The notes under the pieces: generated by a model
Seen by the model: the letters and a program-made list of their open reading frames with translations, nothing else
Told to the model about the DNA's origin: nothing
Database searches by the model: none
NCBI GenBank assembly: GCA_963971285.1
Contig: OZ020260.1
Coordinates: forward strand, 6,234,798-6,298,797
Reading direction: 5' to 3'
DNA length: 64,000 nt
From: Astropecten irregularis
Taxonomy: Eukaryota > Echinodermata > Asteroidea > Paxillosida > Astropectinidae
Part shown: piece by piece, positions 45,578 through 55,729 of the stretch
Layout: each line of letters begins with the position of its first letter
Numbering within the stretch: the first letter of the stretch is position 1
Made by a program: the position numbers and the translations under genes

Positions 45578-46085
45578 ACAATACAAATACAAACAAATTA
45601 TATCATAAAATAATACGAAAAGATAAATGAAATTGAAATAGAAATTTATCAAAAATCATCATTTGTATTCAATTTTAGAAAAGCTAATTTTCTAAGAATT
45701 TAATTACTGACAGAAAATTTGAACCTGACTAGCAAGGATAAAAAAGTTGATACTTTCAATTCATTTGCAAATATGTTTATCTGAAGTCCTGTTTTTTTTT
45801 TATGTTGCCATAACATTTTGCAATTTTCTTTGCAATTGTGCCCAAAGGCATTAACAAAATCTCAGAATAGACAAAAAGAAAATCGACTAGCTTCAGGTTT
45901 TAGCCTAGCTGACTGAGCCCAAAATATCATTGATCCTTTGTGATTTCAATTTGTAAAATTCCTTCTTGGCTTTTGACATAGCTCAACATGCCTCAAAGGT
46001 AATCATTGCTGTATGAAATTATTGCTTGTTCCTTGCTTATGGTGTTCCTTATTAAAATGCAGAACAATTCCAAAATAACGTGATC
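45578..46085 (+). other. 3' flank of the kinase gene, duplicated at the right end of the window
   Basis: The 500 bases after the stop align, with gaps, to the reverse complement of 63796-63275. Shared blocks in order: AACAAATTATAT, GTTGATACTT, GCAATTTTCT-TGCAAT, AATAGA-AAAA-TCGA, and the end block TTATTAAAATGCAGAAC versus TTAATAAAACAATGCAGAAC. The latter may be the conserved polyadenylation region. Confidence 0.75.
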
Positions 46086-47120
46086 CTGTGTTTGTCTACG
46101 ATTCCAGAGTCGTAATGTATTTAAAGATCTTGCCGCTCAAACTTATCAAATAATAAAAATTGATTTTCTCAGATAATATTATACTCATGAACTTTATGAA
46201 ATTTAAGAAACAACATCAAGAAAGCAACATTGTTACAAATGTGACAAAAAAATAGACATTCTTTCATCTTGTATTGATAACTTTAATTACCATTCAAGAA
46301 AGCAAGAAACAGTTCAAAAGAACAAGATGACTGGTTGCAGAGAAAATTGGTGCAAGTTAGAAACTGATTGAACAACTATACATGTATAGTCCTCCATTCA
46401 TCCCATAAACATTTTGTAGCATTGAAAAATGTCAAGGATAAGTCATTTGAAGGGGGACATAAAATGGCTACTGTTGCAGCTTCAGTATCCCAAATACACC
46501 TCGTAAAACTCGCTATTCAGATATGCTGCCCAAGTTTTTGGATAAAATCCAAAGGAATGTCAGGAACTTGACAATGGAACATAGAATTATGCAACTGCTG
46601 CAAAAATGTCATTGTACAGAACTGGTAATGACAAAAAGAAATAAAAAATTGTTTAATTTCAGATATTCATGAAATTAAACTCAACATCAGAGTGCACAAA
46701 TTCACAACAAAAACACAAAACAGACACATTTGTTATTTTATCGATACCATGAGCACTGATTTCTGATGAAATGTTCACCTAGGTTGGTGTTTCATGCATT
46801 CTGAAAACAAGATGGTTTGTATTATAGAAAAAGAGTACAACCAATGATGCGCCATGCTTTAAATCCTTATAGTCAATTATAAATGAATACTGGTTTATCG
46901 GTTATCAGACTTGATATGAAGTCTATAAGTGCATGGTTTTCCAAATGTGTCATTGCTATCGACCAAGAACTGGTTCGAGTAAGCAGAATGTGCCACCATA
47001 TGCAACACAGAAAAACATATTTCATCAAGGACTCTTCACTTCGGTGAACTGGGCAAGTTTGTTTCTCCCAAAATAGTTATCCTAGCTGAATTTTTCAGTT
47101 TTTCCTCAGGATATAGGTCC
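46086..47120. other. Intergenic between kinase gene and PSMB1
   Basis: AT-rich; no coding frame or repeat could be supported. Confidence 0.45.
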
Positions 47121-47461
47121 TTAAATGTAGTATCATACTTTGGTAGTACATGTATACCAAAAAAAGATATCTTCACATGGTATAAAGATGATGGTACAAA
47201 CATACCGTTTAAATGCATCTGCCTGAAATGCTGTATTTATCCAGAAAAGTGTACATCCAAAGACCAAAAACAATTCTGATCACAAGTTGAGACAAAAAGT
47301 ACTGTGAATAGAGTTTCGTTTTTCACTGTTTTTGTTTTTCAAAAGGTGGGCACTGTATGGGACTGTGAATTTCACAGATGACAGTTACTGTATCTTTCTT
47401 GATATTTATGCCCATGAATCTGCATTTCTTTACAAAAACCAAAGTATGAAGTAGCTTTTAA
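47121..47461 (-). mobile_element. TTAA MITE family A in the PSMB1 3' region
   Basis: TTAAATGTAGTATCATACTT at the left, TGGGCACTGTATGGGACTG, GCCCATGAATCTGCATTTCT and ACCAAAGTATGAAGTAGC then TTTTAAAG at the right. It ends 40 bp after the PSMB1 stop and lies in the gene's direction. Confidence 0.8.
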
Positions 47462-47500
47462 AGTTACGTCTATGACATTTGTATTAACTTAGATCCTAAA

Positions 47501-50500
47501 CTAATCTCGCCTTAGCGGGAACCTTTCCTCGCGCACTCCATTCTTGGTGATGATATTGATGACGATGCCGTCTCCCGTGTAGATGTCTCGCTCGGCTGCC
47601 GAGATGAAGACGTCTTTGACCAGCGCCACGGCTTTCTCCAGGCTGAGGGGCGGGGCGTCGTATCCCTCCTGGTTTTTGCCACCAATCTGCAATCAAATCG
47701 TAAACTTGAATGAATCCATCTACACAAATAGTTAAACATAGCAGTTGCTTGATATATGAACCCCTCCCAAATCTTGATGGAATTCGTTGGCAGTCTTTCC
47801 AAAACTCCAGTGTATTTCATCACATGCAGTGTTTTTAGTGCTGGAACCAGGGTATGCATAGTCTATGTAATGTGGTAATATCATAATTTGGTTTTTGTCA
47901 AAGAAATGCAGATTCACGGGTAAAAATATCAAGGAAGATACAGTAACAGTCATCTGTGAAAATTACAGTCCCATAAGGGGCCCACTTTTTGAAAAAAGAA
48001 ACAGTGAAAAACGGACACAGTTTTATTAAAAAGAAGAAGAAGGTAGGTTTGCAGTGACACTATGTAATCTCTTCTGTGAGAGTGTGTGGTTCTGAGAAGA
48101 ACTGGTGGTATTATCTCGACGTCCCGAACTGTGTGCTCTGTTCGTCCTCAGGAGAGTGACACAGTATTTCTTAAGTCTTTTCTCTTCTATTTTTGATCTT
48201 TAAAAGATCAAAAATAATTGTGGTCACTGGTTGTACTCTTTTCTTTATAGATACAGCATTTTATAAAAAATTTAATGGGATGTTTCTACCATCACCATCT
48301 TGTAAGTTATAGGTAAATCTGTGAAGATTTCCGTTTCGGTATGCTATCAAAGTATGATAGTATCTTTAAGGTGCTATGGAGGGAGACCTCATGAGACATA
48401 CATGTACCTGATTGTCAAGGAGAGGTTGAAGGAGGGAGCTTGATGAGCCGGCTGCTCTGTACATCTCACGCTCGTATGAACCAACGGGATCAAAGCTATA
48501 CACGCATCCCTTACCTATACATAAATAAATTTGATTGAAAGGTATAATACATCATTGGTAAAGGTCACAGAACAGCACTCATACTTTGTCTGATCCAACA
48601 TGTACATGAAATAATAAGCCTGTGAAAATTTGAGCTCAATCAGACATCTGAGTCATGAGAAAAAAGTGAAACTCAATTTTTCTTATAAAACATAAAGAAT
48701 GGTTTTGATCTTACCCCGAGATCAAAACTGTTTTCAGTCGTTGTTTTACCTATTTGTGGATAAAATACAGTATTTCAGCTGGAAATATTTTTAACTGTTG
48801 TTTCTACCAGCACCAGCTTCATATCCTAAAAGTTATACATAAATCTGTGAACATTTCCGTTTTGGGTATGTTACCAATCCTGTGCTGTACCTTTAAGGCT
48901 TTGCATCAAGTCAAATAAGGAAGCTCTAGAAACTTTGATACGGGTTGGGCCCGGGCCCAGGCCCAGCCACTGAAAAGCCTGGCCAGGCCCAGGCCCAGGC
49001 CTTTTGGCCTGAAATCCTCCTCTTGTCAGCCCTGAACTTCAATACAACAGAGCTGCACATAATCGATAAAGCCTGGAATTGGGACACTGTCCGTGATTAA
49101 TGTGGACCCAATCTGTCAATCAAGTTTATGCAACCTATGATCCAGGAGGACCAGGACAAATCAGGGGGTTGACATTGATAAAATAAAACTGGGGATTAAC
49201 CCTAACCCCTATGCCCTTTTACTAGGAAGCATACTGAATCAAACATACTTAAACAGTTGGTCACAGGTTTGGTCGGATTTGGTACTGAACCTGACAAACT
49301 TCAACAGGCCCCAGCTGTTGGAGTTTGATTCACTTGGTATGGATGTGTCTATGCCTTGGTGTGTGGCTATAGACCAACTGTACTGTCCCAAACCACACAG
49401 AATGCCACATTGCCTTTCAACAAAATGCCACAGAGGCTTTCCACACACAAGTGAACCACCACCATAACCACAACTTCCTGTGCAACTGTACAATAGGCCA
49501 TGGGTAGCCTTAACCACAAAATAAATGCCAGTGCACTGCCACAAACTCCAACACTTGTTTCTACAGGTCTCATGCCTTACTTCCCCAAACCTGTCAGAAT
49601 GAAACAGTGTACCCCTGGACCTTTGGTACTGACTCAAACAAAGTCAAACAAGAGGCCCTTATTGTTTGGTATAAATTGGTACCAAACAAGCCAAAACTCA
49701 ACAAAACTACTTGTGGGAGTTTGAGCGGTTTGGGGCTGTTAGGGTAACACCACAAGCCCTGGCAAAGCCATGGCCTGGCCTGGCTTTAGAGTAGCTGGAC
49801 CTGACCAGCAGGTCTCTCTCCCTCCGGTTCATAAAAGTAGACTGTGAGCTTTCTGGTAAACTCACACTAATCATGAAAGGTACTATCATACTTTGGAAAG
49901 TATGTTCACAGATTTACGTATAACTTAATACAGCGTATAAAAATGGACCTGGTACAAACATACTGTTAAAGATCTTTCCGCCTGAAATGCAGTATTTATC
50001 CAGAAATTAGCAAAACAAAAGACGGAGAACAGTTTTGACCTCGGAAATCAAAACCTCACAATTACAATTACCATACAATTCCGCACAACAATTGCAACGT
50101 TTTTTTGCTGTGTTCTACTGTTTCCCAAGATCAGTTGAGCTGAAAATTTCACAGGTTTGCCATTTGTGTTTATTTCATGACAAATCAAATTATGAACAGA
50201 CAGCAGCTGTTCTATCAACTTAATACCAAAGTATGATAGTGCCAATTAAACTTGGAACTTCATTTCATTGTCAAACAAAGATATCTGTCTGAAGTGGCAT
50301 TCAAACCTGACCCACCTTCTTCATCAATTCCAGCGAGGACGTTGTTGGTGTAGTAAGGGAAGAATCGCCGGTAATACAGGATGGATGACAGCATTGAAGC
50401 AATGGCCTTGCAGCTCATCTTCTTGTGGTTGTCGTGCTCATACATCTGACATAGACAGACAAAGGAACATGTTTCACTCCTGGGATTTTTAATCTTGTAA

Positions 50501-53500
50501 AATACATGCACTGAGAAACCTCACAATGAGGTGTATGTATGGTATAGGGGTCTTGTAATATGCCCAATATAGAATGTGCATAGCTGAGATATTCAGGGTG
50601 AAATGCATTTAATATTAGCTGAAAATTGGTACCTCGGATATCCAGGGTATTGTAATATGCCCCCATGAAGATTGTGCATACCTGGGATATCCAGGGTCTC
50701 ATAATATAAACCTGATATTAGGTACCTGGGATATCCAGGGTAATGTAATATGCTCCCCTAAAGAATGTGCATACCTGGGATAACCAGGGTCTCATCATAT
50801 AAACCTGATATTAGGTACCTGGGATATCAAGGGTCTTGTAATATGACCTCATAAGGATTATGCATACCTGGGATATCCAGGGTCTCATAATGTAAACCTG
50901 ATATTAGGTACCTGGAATATCCAGGGTAATGCAATATGCCCCCATATAGATTGTGCATACCTGGGATATCCAGGGTCTCATAATATAAACCTGATATTAG
51001 GTACCTGGAATATCCAGGGTAATGCAATATGCCCCCATATAGATTGTGCATACCTGGGATATCCAGGGTCTCATAATATAAACCTGAATGAATTAGGTAC
51101 CTGGGATATCCAGGGTCCTGTACTGTAGCCCCATAAGGATTGTGCATACCTGGGATATCCAGGGTCTCATATTTTAGTTAATATTAGGTACCTGGGATAT
51201 CCAGGGTCTTCAAATATGCCCTCATAAAGATTACACATATCTGATATCCAGGGTCTAAATGAGTACTGTTAGCTGATACTAGGTACAAGATTAGATGTAT
51301 TAGATACAAGGGTGCATAGTACTTTATGTCACAAAAATTGATACTTTGAAAAACCATACCTTCAATCTGGCTTCAAGAACCTTGGATAATGTCAGTACAT
51401 CACCATGGAAACCACAACTGGCCAAGACAGTGTTGCCGGTGCTGTTAAATGAACAAGACCAAAAAAGAGGCAGTCGTAAGTTGACGATGATTCCCGAGAA
51501 ATATTTAGCGAAAACCTGACTAAATTTTTCTTTTAAAACATAAAGAAGGATTTTTGATCTTGCCAAGATTTGTTTGGGTGTTTGGTTTTACTCTTTCTGT
51601 ATAAATACATTATTTCAGGCGGAAATATTTGAAAGATATGTTTTTACCAGCACCATCTTCATACCGTGGAAGTTGAAACCTTAATCTGCAAACATTTCTG
51701 AAAAAAATGTGATGGAGTTTACACGGGAATATTTGGGTTCATTTCTGAAAAAATGTGATGGAGTTTACACGGGAATATTTGGGTTCATAACGATGTTTAA
51801 TTTTCACAACTCAATCATAAGCTCCCTTGGTTGGTCCAAAATTCCCAGGATTCCCATGATTCCCATGGTAAATCAAATGCATGCGCAGGAATGATTTCGG
51901 ATGAATAACGTGATTGCAATGGATGATATCATTATAACTGTATACACTGAAAACCCAAGAGGGCGCTTTTCAAGATAACCATGTACTGCTTTCTGTTGTA
52001 CATGCCCATTAAAAAAAAATAACAAAATCTATATGTGGAAAACAATAATGTGAGGTTAACATACAGATTATATGTCTTGGGTAGGTCCCTGCTGTGAATA
52101 GAGAAGCCTTCACTTAGTCTTGTGTCGGATGCAATAATAGCAAAGTCACTACCAGATACAGCCAATACAGTCCTGTTAAAACAAAAACAAAGTCAAACGG
52201 AACAATAATTACAAGTACATGGCTTCTGACTGCCTAACGAACAAAGATAATTGACTATATGGGTCACCACCAACGTAGGGCTGGATGGCTCAGTTGGTAG
52301 AGCGCCTGTACGATATTCAGGAGGTCGCCAGTTTGAATCCCGCTCCAGTCAAGTTTACTTTGTTCACTTTTCAATGACTTTAAATTCAGTCAGTTTCCCT
52401 TGTGGTTATTTGATGATAATATATAATCATGTTATAATAGCCCTATTAAACCCTCTGCAATGACTACGAAAAGGAAAGAGTTGCTTACCACACATTACCA
52501 CAGTGACCGCAAAAACACTGTCGTGTTTATTGTAGCATTCAGATTACAACACTTGAACCACAATAAAACCATTGTGTTGTAAGCTGTAGTATGATTAACA
52601 CTGCACAACATCTGTTTATAATCTGGTGTGTTAAAAAACACATGGTGCCGGCCTGCGTTTACATGACGGACAATATTTCTGAAGAAAAGACTTTAATTTC
52701 TGCCATTTTGGAGTAATTCTAATTGCAGAATACCCCGCCACTTGAAAGCCCTGTGCATAAACATATGAGCGGTCAAGAAAGACGTTGTTACATAGTTCGT
52801 ACACAGGTTCAATGAGGAAGAGGTGAATGGCTGGGTATTCTGCAAGTGAGGCAGGATATTTACAGATTATAATCTGGAACTTCGAAGTGTCCAGTAAGCC
52901 TAGTTGAAAAGTTAGTCAGGACATTTTCTGAAATTCCATTTCGTTTCTGTTTTCGAGAAATTTTCCTGATGTCCGATCGAAAACCGATGATGCCAGGCCA
53001 CATTAATAAATGAAATACACGTAGACCTACTACTAGTACTACATGTAAGTGCTACAAGGCCTAGTACTACTATTATTTACTAGGCTAAAATTTTCGAATG
53101 TGTTCAGATCAGTGTTCGAATCACAGAGATATATTAAAATAACTAGAGTGCTAGCTCCGCATTCGCCGCACGTAGACGTTTTGACGCCGTCCTGGGCGCA
53201 GTCATTTTGAATTGTGTGCGTGTCTGTGGAACAAGAACACTTTGACTGGAATGCCTTTCGAAGAGTGTACTCTTTATGCAACGCGCAATTATGTGCGAAC
53301 GGTTCCGGTACCGCGTCTTGATGACGCTTGCAATCATTGAGTGACTGAAGTGAATGAAACGCGCATTTACCAAAGGTGTGTCAGATTTCGGGCGTATTTG
53401 GCTTCGATAACGCACCTGTATAGAACACAACGCAGATATGCAAATGAACGTACAAAAAACGTACAAAATCGTTGACATTCCATAGGTTTGTGCACAAACA

Positions 53501-53746
53501 TGGATGCGCCCAGCAGGCATCACTTTCTACACGGAGCTAGCGCTCTTGTAATTTTAATATAGCTCTATGACTATGGTTCGAATTCATATTCAATATTCAT
53601 TGTTCAATAAAATATTGAAATTAAAATTTAAAGAAAAAGTTTTGTTTTATTTATTCTCACCCTCCATTCATGGCATAAGGACTGAAATATCGTTGTTGTG
53701 GACCCCCGAGGGACGTGTGTGGTGCGGGATGCATCTGCAGCTCCAT
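47501..53746 (-). CDS. PSMB1: Proteasome subunit beta type-1 (PSMB1, beta-6)
   Basis: Non-catalytic beta-6 subunit of the 20S proteasome core. Six exons with GT/AG borders and consistent phases: 53746-53661, 52172-52065, 51441-51360, 50445-50316, 48514-48408, 47686-47501; 699 nt, 232 residues against 241 in human. The start [15 protein letters not shown] precedes FSPYAMNGG, equivalent to human FSPYVFNGG. Diagnostic stretches in order: [83 protein letters not shown], and [17 protein letters not shown], closing with RREE-like EERFPLRRD. Introns are full of repeats: a SINE and MITEs, plus a 93-bp minisatellite. A divergent LSM2 lies upstream. Identification is secure. Confidence 0.96.
47868..48372 (+). 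mobile_element. TTAA MITE family A interrupted by a 140-bp insertion
   Basis: GGTAATATCATAATTTGGTT at the left and TCAAAGTATGATAGTATC then TTTAAGG at the right are family A ends. Between GTGAAAAACGGACACAG and TATTTCTTAAGTCTTTTC, contiguous in other copies, about 140 bp is inserted, and GACACAG stands on both sides. In PSMB1 intron 5. Confidence 0.8.
48021..48164. mobile_element. Short unidentified insertion with 7-bp target duplication
   Basis: Bounded by GACACAG on each side inside a TTAA MITE. It begins TTTTATTAAAAAGAAGAAGA and contains GTGAGAGTGTGTGGTTCTGA and GACGTCCCGAACTGTGTGC. The T/A-rich start could be the tail of a retroposon on the minus strand; no family recognised. Confidence 0.5.
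48538..48896 (+). mobile_element. TTAA MITE family B in PSMB1 intron 4
   Basis: TTGAAAGGTATAATACATCA, GGTCACAGAACAGCACTCAT, GTCTGATCCAACATGTACAT, AGCTCAATCAGACATCTGAG, and right end TTACCAATCCTGTGCTGTAC then CTTTAAGG. It starts 24 bp upstream of the splice acceptor of exon 48514-48408. Confidence 0.8.
48946..49010. repeat. GGCCCA-type simple repeat
   Basis: GGGCCCGGGCCCAGGCCCAG and CCAGGCCCAGGCCCAGGCC flank a short spacer; GC-rich hexamer-like repeat in a PSMB1 intron. Confidence 0.7.
49873..50248 (-). mobile_element. TTAA MITE, A/B hybrid, in PSMB1 intron 4
   Basis: AAAGGTACTATCATACTTTG at the left and ATACCAAAGTATGATAGTGC at the right; GACCTCGGAAATCAAAACC and TGAGCTGAAAATTTCACAGG are B-like. 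It ends 68 bp before the donor side of exon 50445-50316. Confidence 0.65.
50510..51290. repeat. 93-bp minisatellite built from two half-units (PSMB1 intron 3)
   Basis: TACCTGGGATATCCAGGGTC occurs at about 50679, 50772, 50865, 50958, 51051 and 51147, i.e. 93-bp steps (the last 96). Each unit consists of two halves sharing the near-palindrome CCTGGGATATCCAGG, one followed by TCTCATAATATAAACCTG, the other by AATGTAATATGCCCCC. About eight units. Antisense open frames here are repeat artefacts. Confidence 0.9.
51478..51693 (+). mobile_element. TTAA MITE family B, fragment
   Basis: GAAATATTTAGCGAAAACCT, TAAAACATAAAGAAGGATTT, ATTTCAGGCGGAAATATTTG and CAGCACCATCTTCATACCGT are family B right-hand sequence; both ends are missing. 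In PSMB1 intron 2. Confidence 0.65.
51700..51790. repeat. 52-bp tandem duplication
   Basis: ATGTGATGGAGTTTACACGG followed by GAATATTTGGGTTCAT occurs twice, the second copy about 52 bp later, with CTGAAAAAA before each. PSMB1 intron 2. Confidence 0.8.
52216..52425 (+). mobile_element. tRNA-derived SINE, family 2, in PSMB1 intron 1
   Basis: Best copy: GGCTTCTGACTGCC, GGATGGCTCAGTTGGTAGAG (A box), CGCCTGTACGATATTCAGGA, GTTTGAATCCCGCTCCAGTC (B box), TTTGTTCACTTTTCAATGAC, GTGGTTATTTGATGATAAT. Oriented against PSMB1. Confidence 0.85.
52426..53660. other. PSMB1 intron 1, remainder
   Basis: No recognised repeat or coding exon. Contains GC-richer sequence around 53160-53350 with several CGCA motifs, origin unknown. 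Confidence 0.4.
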
Positions 53747-54428
53747 TTTTATGAATTTAATCTACCAAAAAGTGACAATCTCCCTCCGAATTTAGTGTGT
53801 AATTGAGAGCGCTGTGTGACTTTGCAGATTGTGCATTAGAGTAGTATGGCTCTCCAATGGATAAATCGTTATTATACGAATTCTTATCATATACGCTTGG
53901 GTACCAGATTTACTATTGCTCGTCTCTTTCAATTTTATAAAAATTATGTATTTCAAAACAAAAACAAAGATTACATAAAATAACATACATCCAGTAGAAT
54001 ACTTTCCAAAATGTATAAATATATATTTATTTTAAGCTGATTTATAATTTTAATACACAGAGATGGAGGCAGAAACATTATGGAAGTTCTTCATTTTGTG
54101 AAGGCTAAGGTTGAAGGTCAACCTAAATGATGGAGTGAATGGAACGTAGTTTGAACGTTGAATTTGGGGCTGTAATTCTGACATTTCAAATCATCTGTAG
54201 CTAGCATAAAACACACATTGATAAAACCATGGTTAGTATAATTCACGAGTATCTGTTTGATATATTTCCTTTGTTCTGGGGGTGAATAACGCTTGATTTT
54301 GATCATGGTGAAGCACACGCTATTTCGTGCATGTCGTGTGCGGTGGTGTTTCTCACGTGTACGTAATCTGCCCAACAGAGGGCGCTGCATGTAATGTTTT
54401 TACATTCTTGATAATGAATTATGTTTAA

Positions 54429-54838
54429 GGCCGTGTCCCAATAAATTGGCTGTGGCCGCTGGCTACGGCCGTGGCTGTGGCCGCGTCTTCGAACTGGATT
54501 CAGCCAGTAGAATTGGGACGCGCCTTCGGCCGCGTAGACGCGCCTGTCGGGACGATTTGAATCCATACGCGCAACTGAGGTCATGGCAAGCCAAATGTCA
54601 AATAATTCGTTAAACACTGTTTATCGGTGAAAAACAATCTTTATCTAGATAAAATGGCATTTGGCTTGCCATATAAAGTTGGCCCGGCCACAACGAAGTC
54701 ACCTTCCCTTGTGGCTTGATATTCGTGACGTCGCGGCCACAGCCACGGCCACAGCCAGTGAATTGGGACGCGGCAACAAGATGGACGCGCTGCCAATAGC
54801 CGCAGCCACGGCCGCAGCCAGTGAATTGGGACACGGCC
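54429..54838. mobile_element. 410-bp Harbinger-like MITE between PSMB1 and LSM2
   Basis: Left GGCCGTGTCCCAATAAATTG then GCTGTGGCCGCTGGC; right (reverse complement) GGCCGTGTCCCAATTCACTG then GCTGCGGCCGTGGC. TAA flanks both sides (54426-54428, 54839-54841). A TWA 3-bp duplication with GGCC/GGGC-type ends is known for PIF/Harbinger. Subterminal GCCACGGCCACAGCC repeats occur on both arms; no transposase. Confidence 0.85.
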
Positions 54839-55360
54839 TAACATTACTAATTAGTATTTACATGGCTTGTGTTTACAACTACTTAATGGTGAAATGGTTC
54901 TCAATTTCACCCTGTTTCCAAGGGGCCAAGTCTTAGATTTGTTAAAAAAAAAAAAATTTACCATTTCAAAATTAAGGGCATTTATAGTCGGTGTCTTTTA
55001 TGCCACCCACATTATTTTCAGTATTTATTTGGGTAAGAAACTGGGTTTTTTTCACTGAAATATTGCTGAAATATGTTCATTTTAGGGTTTACAGGACCCA
55101 TGAATAAATTTGCTTCATACAAGTAACAAATCTTATTTTGGAACAGAAAAAACAAATAAATACTGAAAATAATATGGCCTGGGTGGCGTAAAAGACACTA
55201 ACCCCAAAATGAGGTAGGATTTGACTGACGACCATTCAAATGGCTGCCGCTGCATTCAAAGACAAAGTGTATCATTGTAGGTCAAAAACCCATAAAACTC
55301 GCTTTTCAGATATGCTACCACAGTGTTATACACCTGAGATTAAAGTTCTTTTTATAAGTT

Positions 55361-55512
55361 TTATAATGGGACACTTTTGAGAACCGGTCTTCAAGTCAAC
55401 AGCGCACGCGCATGCAATTGTGAGCATGGCAACATGCGTGCATTGTTCTGTGCCTGCGCTGTTGTGCGTGCGCTGTTGGCTTGAAGACCGGTTCTCAAAA
55501 GTCTCCCATTGT
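55361..55512. mobile_element. Palindromic MITE family D, copy 1
   Basis: AATGGGACACTTTTGAGAAC, CGGTCTTCAAGTCAACAGCG at the left mirrors CGCTGTTGGCTTGAAGACCG, GTTCTCAAAAGTCTCCCATT at the right. The core alternates purine and pyrimidine (GCGCACGCGCATGC). Confidence 0.85.
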
Positions 55513-55729
55513 TTAACAGTTCCAAGTTTCTAAAATTTGTTAACATTTTTTCACTGTACCAATGTTGCCTACATCCAGTGATAAGTCTAAGGAAACCTGT
55601 ACATGTATGTTGCTGAGTTGGTTAATTCACCATGTGTGCTTGGCCAACGTAATAATAGTTTAAGCTGCCTGAGCTTTTCATTTATTTGTACACACGTAGT
55701 AATTGATTTTTTCACTTTCTCTCTTCCAG

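Noticed and set aside
52280-52352. Functional tRNA gene
   Set aside because: A and B boxes are present but the acceptor and anticodon stems do not pair, and the same tRNA-like part with the same non-tRNA tail recurs at several loci, so it is a SINE.
53143-53523. 126-codon minus-strand frame in PSMB1 intron 1
   Set aside because: No recognised domain, and PSMB1 exons splice directly over it with agreeing phase.
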